Assembly: GCA_015501585.1 (NCBI GenBank)
Contig: JADNRY010000021.1
Span: 124,001 to 188,000 of the forward strand
DNA length: 64,000 bases
Source: Rhodocollybia butyracea
Taxonomy: Eukaryota > Basidiomycota > Agaricomycetes > Agaricales > Omphalotaceae
Direction of reading: 5' to 3'
A program made the translations under genes and the position numbers. Numbering within the stretch: position 1 is the stretch's first letter; every line of letters starts with the position of its first letter. The notes under the pieces were generated by a model. It saw only the letters and a program-made list of their open reading frames with translations, did not search any database and was not told the origin of the DNA. Positions 1 through 10,184 of the stretch are shown here, piece by piece.

Positions 1-675
1 TGGGTTGAGTGCTTAAATTATCCACCTCACCGAGATCGAATTATTAACTCAATAGTCCTCCAAGTCAGCGACTGATTCTGTTACTTTTCGCACCTGTGAT
101 GTACTTAATACGCCTTCTATCTATGCCTTTCATATGAGGTGCCCCTCCTCCGCCTGAGAGTCTCTATCAACAACATGACGCTGCATGACTGCTAGTAGGG
201 GCGATACGACTCCCTAGGTTTGAGCGAGAGCACATGGACCAGAAATTCATCATATCTCGACTCAAAGAGTATCAAGAGGTTTTAGAGTTTACCTTCGGGA
301 GCCAAGATATCTCAACCTTGCAAAGAGCCGTGTGCTGGGTACTAGCTACTTGGCTTAAACCGGCTTTGGCTGCAGGAGTGGCAGTAACAGAACTTACATA
401 TCTGGCGCATTGAGGTCCAATGCTACTCGTGTCTCCACAACGTTTCCGGGAAATGTGCGATCCTTTCCCAAGAGCTCAAGTATTTCTGGACACAGTACTG
501 TATATCAGAGCCTCGAAAGTTCTGGACACGGCCTCCTGGTGTAGAAAACTCTCATTGGAAATCGCATTTACTTTCCGAGATTCTTGTGCAGCCACCCAAT
601 TACTATACTCTCAGCTCCGAGTACACTTCTAACATAATCCCAATCGTAGAACTCATCTTCCAGGAGAAGGCATAA
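1..675. other. No gene recognised
   Basis: Left edge of the window. A 70-codon open frame at 420-632 shows no domain, no codon bias and no intron structure, so I do not call it. Nothing else is recognisable before the tandem repeats at 676. Confidence 0.4.
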
Positions 676-875
676 TTCAAAGGTTAACGGACAGTGCATA
701 TAATCATCTTATGACAGGAGTCTCTCTCAATTCCTAGGAGCACAAGTTCAGAGGTTAATTGACAGTTGCATATGACCATCTTATGACAATACTCGTCTCT
801 CTCTCAATTCCTAGGAGAGGGATGCACAAAGTTCAGAGGTTAATGGACAGCGTGTATCATTATCTTATGGGACGA
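676..875. repeat. Three imperfect tandem repeats upstream of the metallothionein gene
   Basis: Three imperfect copies of a 45-85 bp unit start near 676, 746 and 832. Each contains a GGTTAA core followed by GACAG and a CATCTTATG-like block; copies 1 and 2 also share TCTCAATTCCTAGGAG. The array ends about 115 bp before the metallothionein start codon, so it lies in its promoter. Repeated promoter blocks could be regulator-binding sites for metal response, but I do not see a standard metal-responsive motif; that role is inference. Confidence 0.7.
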
Positions 876-909
876 CTGTGCCTATGCCTATGCCGGGCCC
901 CCGGAATAG

Positions 910-917
910 TATAAGAG
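910..917 (+). promoter_or_regulatory. TATA-like box of the metallothionein gene
   Basis: TATAAGAG lies 73-80 nt before the ATG at 990, followed by a pyrimidine-rich leader. Spacing suits a short 5' UTR. Inference from position only. Confidence 0.4.
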
Positions 918-989
918 GTCTGTTAACACTCCTTATCTGCCCCACCAGCTTCAACCAGAACAACTATCATCGAAACCAACACAGCTATA

Positions 990-1220
990 ATGTACGCTGT
1001 GAGTATTGTCTACGCTCCGCCTTCTAGCAGCATCCGATCCTAACCGATGTCAACAGATCGAATACATCCCCGTTAACAATGCCAATGGCTGTGGCGGTGA
1101 GAATTGCGGTTGCACGGCAACGTAGGTCGCACGACGTCCTAGTACTGAGATAGTGAAACCTAACCTTTCCGTGACTGTAGCTGTGGATGCAAGCCCAATG
1201 CATGCACCTGCAACAAGTAA
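990..1220 (+). CDS. Small seven-cysteine metallothionein (37 aa, three exons)
   Basis: Spliced reading of exons 990-998, 1057-1121 and 1181-1220 (introns 58 and 59 nt, both GT-AG, both with a CTAAC-type branch site) gives 114 nt and an uninterrupted 37-residue protein ending in TAA. It has seven Cys at residues 15, 20, 22, 26, 28, 33 and 35, forming CGC, CGC and CTC pairs plus one lone Cys, and almost no bulky residues in the Cys half. That spacing is the hallmark of fungal copper/cadmium-binding metallothioneins, which sequester excess metal in the cytosol. A tiny ORF split by two introns is invisible to ORF scans. Tandem repeats at 676-875 lie in its promoter. Family assignment rests on the Cys pattern; the bound metal is not determined. 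Confidence 0.85.
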
Positions 1221-1719
1221 AGCTATTATCGCTTCGTTCGTCTCGATCGTCGATTGAGGCCTGAAATCAATTTGTATTTGTACGAGTATTATCTGCTGAA
1301 TATGTTCATTTTTGCACGAAGAGGACTAGTATCGCGAGTGTGAGCACATGGAAACCTCGAACCCTTTGCACGATCTGCACTTCTATAACATGATCGGTAC
1401 TACAGCGTAGAAAGGCCGATAGCCGAACAGTCTTTCGCTAAAGAAGGGGCCTTTTGCCCTTGACGTGCCATCTTCGAACCCTCATCGCCTCCTCCGCTAA
1501 GGACGCCCAGTTACTGCCTGTGGGCTTCTTATATATACATACCACTGCATAAACACACGGCGCCATCTGAGCGATGATCAGGTATATATGGACGTGCACC
1601 TGAGCGGGCATGAGGACTTTAAATGTTAAATGTTAGGTATTGACAATGAAGGATACAAATTGCCTTACTTGATGCAATTCCTCTCTTCAGCTGAAAACTT
1701 GAAGAAACTCGTGGCAATT

Positions 1720-3165
1720 TTACATTCCCTCAAAGTTTCCAAGTGCGGCGGCATCAAGATCAGGCATTTTGATGTTCCTGAGAAGGGGATCAAGCGATGC
1801 AAGTTCCTCTTTAATGCCAGCTCGAGCGAACTGATCCAGCTCCTTGAGCAAGATGGATGTTATTTTCTGATCAGGACGAGCGCATCAGGAAACGCGGGAT
1901 GTCAGGCAAATAGAAGGAGATTTACCTTGAACTTGTTATCTACCCTGAGCACTAATTCGCCTAGACTCGACGACCAAGCAGGTGTGGCACCGAAGCTGAA
2001 ACTTCCTGTTGAAGCGCCTCCATTGGCTATGCTCCATAGGTTACCATGCAACTCTGCATCCGATGAGAGATATGTTTGTTGCGATGGGCTCATGATGCTA
2101 GAATAAGCAGATTGGGCATCGGAGAAGAGGTATGATACACCAGGATGGGGTACAAGAAGACCCAAGGGACCCATCATATGCTGGGTGGAATGCGCGATTG
2201 GAGAAGGGCCAATAAGTTTAGAAATCTTGTTGTAAACCTCGGAGACGATATCAAGTAGCGAGAGAAGCGTTTGATGATAGTCTAAAGGAAAAGGCTGTAG
2301 ATAGTATGAGCAGTCTAATCGCCAATGATAGTGTACCAAGACAGACTGTATGAGGGGTGACCAGATAAGACTCTGCAGAATCGGCGTATGACCCAGAATA
2401 CTCGCTTAATACACCAGGTCGTTTTCCTCCAAGTTTTCCTCGAAAAAGCCGTCTAGGCTGACGCTAGATTGCTGGGATTAATGGATGAAAAAACAAAGTG
2501 GAACGGAACCGACTATTTTTGGTTTATCCGGGTCCTCCTTTGCTTGATCATATTCCACTAAAGTATTCAGCAGCCCTCTAAGAAAATCTTGCGGTTGCGG
2601 TACGTCCAGCAGATTAGCTAGCGACATTCCCAGTATTAAGAATCGCGTCGTTCTAAGCAAGAGTTTATTACAAGCTTTCCCGTTCAACGGTAATCCACGT
2701 ACCGCTTCTTCATTTCGACATTATTAAACACCCGGTCCAAATCCGCTCGGGATATGTATATTGTATGAAACCAATGACTCCGCCTAGAAAGGAAATCAAG
2801 ATGAAAGGAAAAATTATGTGAAGGAGAGCCACATACCCCTCATGGATATTCCGAATATATGTCAACGTCAATATTCTCTTCTGAACGAGATCTCTGAGAT
2901 ATTCGTCGGAGGTACCCTGGCCCAATGACGGAGTAGTTGTACCAGAAGATTCCGCGTGCAGAGACTGAGAATCCCATTCCTTCGCTAGCGGTGTTGAAGA
3001 AATCGGTGTAGGAGCACCTGAAGGCCCAGTGTATGCGGCGGCGGCGGAACTGGAAACAGTTAGTGGCTGAGCTGGTTGTGTCCCAGAGTTTGGCTTGAAC
3101 GAAGAAAGAAGATTCTGCGCAGACGATTTGCGTCGTATCCCTGGTCGTTGCTCAGTAAACGACAT
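1720..3165 (-). CDS. Conserved fungal protein of unknown function (393 aa, six exons)
   Basis: Exons 2837-3165, 2703-2783, 2514-2652, 2347-2463, 1926-2294 and 1720-1866 join to 1182 nt (394 codons) with no stop; introns are 50-59 nt. The N-terminus starts MSFTEQRPGIRRKSS and is Ser/Thr/Pro-rich for about 80 residues. It is followed by a well-conserved-looking core (around YLRDLVQKRILTLTYIRNIHEG, then HWFHTI, then a QPQDFLRGLL segment) and by a second block near DYHQTLLSLLDIVSEVYNKI; the end is KEELASLDPLLRNIK. I recognise this as a protein family shared among basidiomycetes, but know no function. No signal peptide or membrane segment once spliced; the apparent hydrophobic stretch in the raw frame near 2780-2830 is intron. 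Donors GTCGGT and GTCTGT are weak but are supported by the frame. Convergent with the metallothionein gene. Confidence 0.85.
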
Positions 3166-4552
3166 AATTGCTGAAAGAGCTTGGAGGGCGTAAAATCACG
3201 AGAACAAAAGCGACTTGATAACGTGATGAATATTTTCTACTTCCCGAACTTTTCTTCTTCATACCATGAATCGTAGCAACTTGTTCCTTTCTCTCCTAGG
3301 CTCTCCTGGAGACGTTACTCACTGGGATGCATTCCTAACAAGCGCTAGAATCAATCAAGGCAAAATCCACTCATTGATGAGCAACAGAATCACTCAAGGC
3401 AAAATCCACTCCTAAATCCAAAGAATCTTCTATAAATAAACAGAGAATGCTATGAAACACTTGGAAACATGACTGATACCCAGCAGCGCCAATAAAATCA
3501 GTTTTGTTGATAGAGATACGCACTACATCAAGCGGAATTTCCCAACAATGACCCAAGCTTACGGTCGTCTCATATGCATGAATGCCCAATGACTCAATGA
3601 CTCAATGAGAGAATCCGAAGTAGCTATCCGTTAAAGATTGGAAGATATCCTTGACTTGGTTTTCGAATGTGATATTAATGCATTGGTTAATACCAGTATG
3701 TTTTTTTCTTCTCAGGGCACTATATATTGCGGCACCCAGGCCAGTATTGAGTCACCTTTCAAAGTGGCTCACTCTGAACGACTCTAATAACGTTATCCAA
3801 GCATCACGATTTCGCAGCTAAGTAGTTTCAGCCATTCTTCATATTTGAGCTCAAGAATGGCGTTACAGATAATAGTTGGTAACCTATATCATCGAATCTG
3901 CTGCGATATCAGAGTCCTCGGCTTGAATGTCAGAATTTCTTCCAGTCTCCACGATGCAAAAAACCTTTCTTGGTGCTGGTGCAAAAATTCAACGCAAGTT
4001 TATTGAAATGTGAAAACTACTTGAGCGCAATTCATTCAATATCTCTTCGAGCGCAAGAATACCCGGAATCTCCCTGAATTCTACTAGTGTTTTCGCGGTG
4101 AAATTTTTGAAGATTAGGTTCTTCGACGCGGGATATTTTGCGGCTACTAATTAGAATTTATCTTCCAACGCGCGGATTATCCTGCTCGTCACTAACAAGA
4201 TTGACATAGGTGATTCTGAAGCCATGACGAGGAGATTGAAGATGTGTTTAGCAGGGTGGATGCTAATTCCTGTGGAATTGTAGATAAGGAGGACAAAGAG
4301 ATAAAGTGATATTGCTAACCATGGGGTGAAGATGTAAGGTCATTCACTGGATTGATCAGGACCTCAGAAAATCACGGTTATCCTCTTAGACGGTGCCCCG
4401 ACCAGGCCGCGCTCGGGCTTGTGGGTCGAAGTGCACACCAACATTTTAAAAGTCGAGTAGACCTATGAGTAGACAGATCCTATATAATGCTCTTCATAAA
4501 CTTACGATATATATCAGAGCACTTGCGAAGAGTAGATACTGTACCTGGCAGG
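3166..4552. other. Intergenic region, no gene
   Basis: About 1.4 kb between divergent genes. It contains a short direct repeat (the block CAAGGCAAAATCCACTC occurs near 3356 and 3396) and a run of ATGACTCA units near 3587-3607. A 72-codon minus-strand frame at 3371-3589 overlaps these repeats and is not supported. Confidence 0.5.
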
Positions 4553-4657
4553 TGTTGACGTTGACGTTGACGTTGAGCAGCTGCAAAAAAAGTCCTCGAA
4601 AATCAAGGACTTCCAATTCCGAATCGATGTGATGTCATCACTAGAATATGAGGTCAC
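4553..4657 (+). promoter_or_regulatory. Promoter-proximal TTGACG tandem array, CRE-like palindrome and E-box of NTF2
   Basis: Four consecutive GTTGAC hexamers (each junction making TGACGT, a CRE/ATF half-type site) lie at 4553-4576. A TGATGTCATCA palindrome is at 4630-4640 and a GTCACGTG E-box near 4653-4660. All are within 160 nt of the NTF2 ATG. The motifs are seen directly; binding by bZIP or bHLH factors is inference. Confidence 0.45.
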
Positions 4658-4711
4658 GTGCTCGAAGTTCCTCTTCCCTCTATTTTCTCTTCATCGCTGC
4701 CTTCTAAAGCC

Positions 4712-5312
4712 ATGGCCGAGATCAATGCCATCGCCAAACAGTTCACAGACTTCTACTACTCAACCTTTGACGCCAACCGCCCCAATCTGTCCTCCCTCTA
4801 TGTACGTGCTTTGTTTCTACTTTTCATACGCGATCTCACTTTTCTCAACAATCTACAGCGAGAAGGATCTATGCTGACCTGGGAGGGATCACCGATACAA
4901 GGTGGAGCTGCAATTATTGAAAAACTAGTCGTCAGTGGTCTTCGATCATCGTTTTAAAATTTGTTAAAGTTGCCCAACAGAGCCTGCCATTTTCCAAGGT
5001 AGTACACAAGGTGGAAACTCTCGACGCCCAGCCATCGTCCCCTACATTACCCAGCGTTATCGTTTCAGTCACTGGGCTACTTCTGGCGCGTCTATATTGA
5101 CCAAATCGTATGCAATCGGTGCTGATCAGTGGTCATTTTCTTCAGGTTGATGATAGCACCAATCCATTGCAATTCAGCCAGACTTTCCATCTCATCCCTG
5201 ACGGCGGCAGTTACTATGTGTCAGTCGCTTTACCTTTCCGTATCCTTTGTCTGTTCTCATCACGCCCTACGACAGTCAAAACGATATCTTCCGTCTGAAT
5301 TATGGTGGTTAA
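4712..5312 (+). CDS. NTF2: Nuclear transport factor 2 (125 aa)
   Basis: Exons 4712-4801, 4859-4930, 4981-5085, 5146-5219 and 5276-5312 sum to 378 nt, exactly the usual 125-residue length of NTF2. The protein starts MAEINAIAKQFTDFYY and ends NDIFRLNYGG, both typical; the middle has LTWEGSPIQGG and DDSTNPLQFSQTFHLIP. NTF2 is a small homodimer that carries Ran-GDP through nuclear pores. The third intron (5086-5145) begins GCGCGT rather than GT; keeping frame and family length leaves no GT alternative that I can find, so it is read as a GC-AG intron. Upstream ATGs at 4629 and 4658 are out of family register. Convergent with the P450 gene at 5599. Confidence 0.93.
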
Positions 5313-5598
5313 ATTTGCACTTTAATGAACGTTTGGTGCGATTGGTTTACACCTGGAAGGTTTCTTTGTAGAAAGCTTGTTGTACTATTTATTGTGATTT
5401 GAGATATAAGTTGGCGAGTTTTTCTTTTCCAGACTAATCAAACTACCATTTTATGAAGTCGATACGAGTGAGAATTAGTTCAAGAAAGCTTGTGTTCAGT
5501 CAGTAGTTAGTGCTACATACAGTAAGGTCAGTTCTAATAAATGAAATACTCTATGTCTACACCAACTAATCTACAATCCATGGCTACACAGCTTGCTC

Positions 5599-7647
5599 CT
5601 AAGACACTCTTGTTCGAGGAGTAATATCGCATTCAAAAGCTTCTGGGTGGCTAGAAGGAAGTGATAGGAATAGTATCAGAATGACTCAAGTCGAAGACAT
5701 ACGTAGACCAACCTGATCAGATAAGGAGTGTATTTGGGTGCATCTTCAGACTTGAGTGGTCCGACGTTGAAAAGCGTCAATATCGAGACAACCGCAATGT
5801 AGACGGTATCGTCCGCAAGCGCCTGGCCCGGGCATACTCTAAAAACAAGTGCTCCGCATTATTGATCTACAGTCGAAATGCGCAACTAACCTCCTTCCAT
5901 ACCCGAAAGCGAACTTTCGGGGGTCAGGGTTGACCTGGTTGCCACTAGGATCCCGTCCAAGATAACGCTCAGGAGAGAACTCAAATGGAGATGGGTATAT
6001 TTCTTCGTTATGCATGACAGCCCTTTAAAATAAGACGCTAAGGCATCCAGAAAGCGAGCAGTCATAGTCCATACGTACCAGCTATTCGCTATTACTACCG
6101 ATCCCTTGGGAATCCTCCACTGACGATATTCGTCAGTAGTATCAGAACTCAGCTTGTGAGGAACTGCGATCGGACCAACAGGATTCCACCTGTAGACCTC
6201 TTTGATGATACTCTCGACATAGGGCAATTGTGATCGATCTTCAAACGTCGGACGACGTTCAGTACCAACCAAACGGTCAATCTCCTCCTGCGCCTTCCGT
6301 TGCTTCTCCGGGTGTAGGGCCATAGCGAGGATGAACGACGAGAGAGCGGATACCGACTAAGAAAGTGATTGTCCTGAGGAAGCATTGCAACCAAGTTGGT
6401 TAAGACTTACAGTGTCTGCGCCAGCTAGAAATACAATAGTATTCATTAATCAAAATTTTGAAGATCGACAGCTTTCGTCATATATACCTGTGAAAAAAAC
6501 CATAGCAGCCCACTTGAAGAGCTTTTCGTTCTCCTTTGTCAGGTTTTCCGTGTTCTCGATCAAGTTTTGCGTAAATGAGGGAAGAGCTGTCCCGGTGGCC
6601 TGTGTAGATACATCTCGGCGGGTTGGTGGAAACAGTTACGAGTTAACATACAATCTGGTCTTTCACTTGTTGGTAAGGCCAATCTACGGCTTCTGTTATT
6701 GTTTGCCTAAACTGCGCCGCCTTTCTCTTGAACTTGACGCCCGTCCACTCTGGGACGTACCGCACTAAATTCATTCGTATGAGGCGCAACTGCAGCAAGG
6801 AGGCTGCAGAATACTTACAGAACGGAAAGACATCGACCAAAAAATTACCCGGTATTACTAGCTCGGAATAATCATTGTCCACTTGCTTTGCCATTTTGAG
6901 AAGAGGATCGTCTTCGTCTTGGACGATGTGTCCATGGGATAACTCGAAAATCAGGCTTGCAACGAATCTGCAAAAGAATGAGCGGAGATTACGGCAGAAA
7001 GAGCTATACAAATCAGCGTTCTTACAATCGGATATGTTCGTGAAACTCAATAGGCGATCCAGCCAACCCTTTCAAAAGGCTCCCGACTTTTGGCTCCTGC
7101 ACCGGACGCCATTCCTTTACCTTTCGCGCACTCAGTACTTCCGAGAATAACCGACGAAACTCTCGATGCCTTGGCCCGTTTTGGAACATGATAGGACTAT
7201 CTTTGTATCCGACTCTGGAAAGCCGAAATATTCGTCTAGTTACTTACCCTCGATTTTGATTCGCGAAAACTTACAATTCTCCAGCCATGATAGGCAGAGG
7301 CCTGTCAGAATATATAGAACTTTTGCGTTCCAAAAGGTCCGAAATTGCTTCAGCAGAGTTGAGGATGATAATAGATTGACCTAAAGCAGAAATATGTATG
7401 ACATCGCCTATCGAAAGCTGAGTGTGCGAAGACATAAAGAAAAAGAGCTGTACATACCGAAGGTCTTGCTCCACTCAAAGTAGGTAAGCCAGGGGTATTT
7501 TGCGGGAATATCTAGCGCATTCCCTATCAGTGGGTACCCTTGGGGTCCTGGAGGCAAAGGCAGACGATGAGTTCTTTTCCGAAGCAGAACAACGAGGAGA
7601 GTGAAGCCTGCAGCAGCGAAGAGAGCGTTGAAGACTGACAAAGACAT
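5599..7647 (-). CDS. Cytochrome P450 monooxygenase
   Basis: Starts MSLSVFNALFAAAGFTLLVV, a membrane anchor, then a basic stop and the proline-rich hinge LPLPPGPQGYPLIGNALDIP. Key P450 motifs are visible after splicing many 50-60 nt introns: I-helix AGADT at 6411-6425, ExxR (EVYR) near 6189-6200, PERF-type FSPERYLGRDP near 5955-5985, and the haem loop FGYGRR-VCPG split by an intron (Cys codon near 5831). The last exon encodes HPEAFECDITPRTRVS then TAG at 5599-5601. The frames I traced (for example from GELVGYKDSPIMFQNGP to FHEHIRF) are intact, so I see no pseudogene signs. Endoplasmic-reticulum monooxygenase of the large OrdA-like group common in agaricomycetes; substrate unknown. An in-frame ATG at 7755 would add 36 residues before the anchor and is less likely. 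Confidence 0.92.
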
Positions 7648-7997
7648 GGTGGTTGGAGTTAACACTAATCGGCTCAAAAATATTAAATACGTCCGGATGC
7701 TAAGTAAATTCCGTGACTGCTGGAAGCCATACACAGGTTCATGAAGGTCCTGCAACCGGATATGATCGCATAGCGGCCAATTATGTCAACCTACCGTGTA
7801 GCCGGCGAAGCAAGCTATGTAAAACTTCAAGAAGAATCTCCAGCATTTATTGTTGAGATAGGCGCACCGCGTATCCGGGGGAGCAAACTAGGTAAAACCT
7901 CAAGAGGGATCTCTCCAGCATCTCAAGAACAACTGTTCAATTGTAACTTTCTCCTAACGCTTGTTGGCACACAATAGTCGCGGAGATACATACTGGC
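7648..7997. repeat. Short intergenic region with a diverged direct repeat
   Basis: Two diverged copies of a roughly 38-bp block, at 7813-7848 and 7882-7921, share GTAAAAC, TCAAGA and TCTCCAGCAT. The plus-strand frame at 7783-7977 reads through them and has no domain, so no gene is called. Confidence 0.45.
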
Positions 7998-9717
7998 TCA
8001 TACAACTACGAGAAGGACAAAGGAAATGATGGAAACCAACACGAGCACCGACGACGACGAAATAAAGCCTATTTTTGAACTATTCTCGCTGTCGGGTGTT
8101 GATCTAGTAGTACTGGGCGAACTACTACTATTTCCACTGCCTGAGCATTCCGCGAGACCCATCTGGACGAGCACATTCGCGGCCGTTATATAATAGTAGT
8201 CACCTAGTCAAAGATTCATATTAAAATCCGCACAGAAACAGCCAAGCTCTGAAGCTCACCATAAGTGATACCAGTTAAGAAATTATCTTCGGGCCAATTC
8301 ACCGTTCCATTCGACAACAGACTCTGCCAGGATGGGTCCCAAGCCAGAGAGGTGATGTTTCGAAGAATCTATTTGGTTGAATTGAAATCTAACAGAAGGT
8401 GTAGATCGAAAGAGATATAGACAAACCTCCAAAGCGGCGTTTGTCCACTTGTCAGCTTGAGTAGGGTCAACTTGGGCGAGGAGAAGTAGTCCATTGGCAG
8501 CGATAGTTGCAGCAGATGAGTCCGCTGGACGTGGAGGGGGAACGAGAGGGGCATTGAAATCCCTACGCCATGTTGAGATAGATGTACGGTATAGGAGCAA
8601 ATGGGTCCACTTACCAGGGAACGATTCCGTCAGAGGGCATATTGTCTAAAAAGTAGTCTGCAGCACGCTGAGCCGTATTAAGGAAATCAGGGTTTTGCGT
8701 GTGGTTGTACACTGTAGTACAGTTTAGCGGAGAAGAGTGGTAATGAGAGACACTAACTGTTCGCAAACCCGTATATTGCCCAGCTTTGGCCTCGACTCCA
8801 GGTACTATCAGATATAAATAGTGTTAATAATATGCTGGTCAATTAGAACAGCGAACGAACCTATTATCGGAAAATCCTTGCGAAGTTCTCTTTCTGATCA
8901 CAGTTCCATTGGTTGAATTGTATTCTACAACGTGCCATGTTGAACCTGGTAATGTGATGAGCATGCAAGTAAAACCAAGATAATCTATCACTTACCATCA
9001 GCTCGAAAGTGATTGATCATGGTTGTATTAGCATGGGTGACTGCGATATCCTTCATCGTCTCATTTCCTGTCAGCGCAAAAGATGCCAAAAGAACTTGCA
9101 GGTTCATCATATTGTCAATGATTACTGTGAAATCCGTGGGATCGGCCGTATCCCAGCTTCGCGTACAACCAACGATTGGACTGAACCGGGCAGCAAGATC
9201 TGCAGCAAAGGCGTTAACGGCGTCGATAGCAGTTTGATTCTGTGGGTTACTGCGAGTATATCAGAACCGGGAATGCTTCAAAAGCCCAATGGACATACAC
9301 TAAAAGCTCCTCCATGAACGGAAAACTGACAAACCCAACGTCGTGTCCAAGAGTATTGTTGGCCTCAAGAGGAATGAGCCCGGAGCTAGTAGATCGCCCA
9401 AGTTGAACCCAATCTGCGATGCCCAGAGAATTCGAATCATTGCTTCCACAAAGTGTTTTGCGGGTATTCAGAGCGTAAAGAGACGCAGGAAAGAAGCCGG
9501 AAGTCCAAGTGTTAGCTGGAAAGTTTTGCCATACTCCAGGGTTACTAACATTCCAGGTATTTGTATACTGAGGGTATAAAATTGGCGAGGGAAGCGAATT
9601 CGTGGTATTGACCAATTTCTGGGGAGTAAGAGGGGAGAAAAGCTCGTCCGGAATGTTCGTAGCCGCAGCAAAAGCTGCAAAGAATATCTGAAGGACCAGA
9701 GGGCGAAAGTTTGCCAT
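7998..9717 (-). CDS. Secreted GH88-type unsaturated glucuronyl hydrolase, probably GPI-anchored
   Basis: Begins MANFRPLVLQIFFAAFAAATN, a signal peptide. The family core follows: NTWTSGFFPASLYALNTRK, then GHDVGFVSFPFMEE (the HD-G-F aspartate region) and, in the next exons near 9100-9130, TVIIDNMMNLQVL carrying the second aspartate region of GH88 enzymes. These enzymes remove unsaturated uronic acids from oligosaccharides made by polysaccharide lyases. Further conserved blocks near 8700-8800 (TWSRGQSWAIYGFANMYNHT) and 8540-8580 support full length. The last exon encodes a Ser/Thr linker, a small-residue stretch and a hydrophobic tail (VLVLVSIISFVLLVVV) before TGA at 7998-8000, which looks like a GPI-attachment signal or a C-terminal anchor. 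Many introns of about 50 nt. Divergent from VPS1. Confidence 0.85.
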
Positions 9718-10184
9718 TGGACTATGATGGTAGAAGGCAAGACCTCGAAGCCTTTGAGCAATCTTGCCGGTCCGATCGAATTGTCCTCGTGCAAAATCGA
9801 GTATGGACTGTAGTCACCAGACAAAGAGCCATAAGGAACCATAGGATGGAGACGTCGTGTAACTCGGCTCCGCCGTCGAGCGGAACAGCCAGTGGTAGGC
9901 CACACATGGCCACGCTACAGAGCTCGACATGCAAGAAATACTTAGTCCTGATCGTTTCCTCAGGGCCTCCATTATCTGTATCCTGGGGCAACTGTATGAT
10001 CACATCTGTAGTCTGACGCGTTTTTTTCTATACGCGCAGTAGCAGTGCGTTGTTTGGAGTGTAGAACAAGTTAAAATTTGCGCAAGTTTGGCGCGCAGCT
10101 AATCTAATTACGGGACACGCCAGCCTGCTCCGGCATTTATTTCTTTCTTACGACCTTCATCTCGGACTCCCTCATTCACTCGAA
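9718..10184. promoter_or_regulatory. Divergent promoter region of the GH88 gene and VPS1
   Basis: 467 bp between two start codons on opposite strands. A 93-codon minus-strand frame (9722-10003) has no recognisable domain and is not called. Pyrimidine-rich leader sequence precedes the VPS1 ATG at 10185. Confidence 0.4.

Noticed and set aside
1630..2106. 158-codon plus-strand frame
   Set aside because: It lies antisense to two exons of the conserved 393-aa gene, whose exon joins close exactly in frame.
2760..2836. Transmembrane-like segment in the 2710-3165 minus frame
   Set aside because: The hydrophobic residues are the translated intron 2784-2836; the spliced protein has HWFHTI there instead.
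5599..9717. Secondary-metabolite cluster (P450 next to GH88)
   Set aside because: No backbone synthase or regulator nearby; neighbours are housekeeping or secreted hydrolases.
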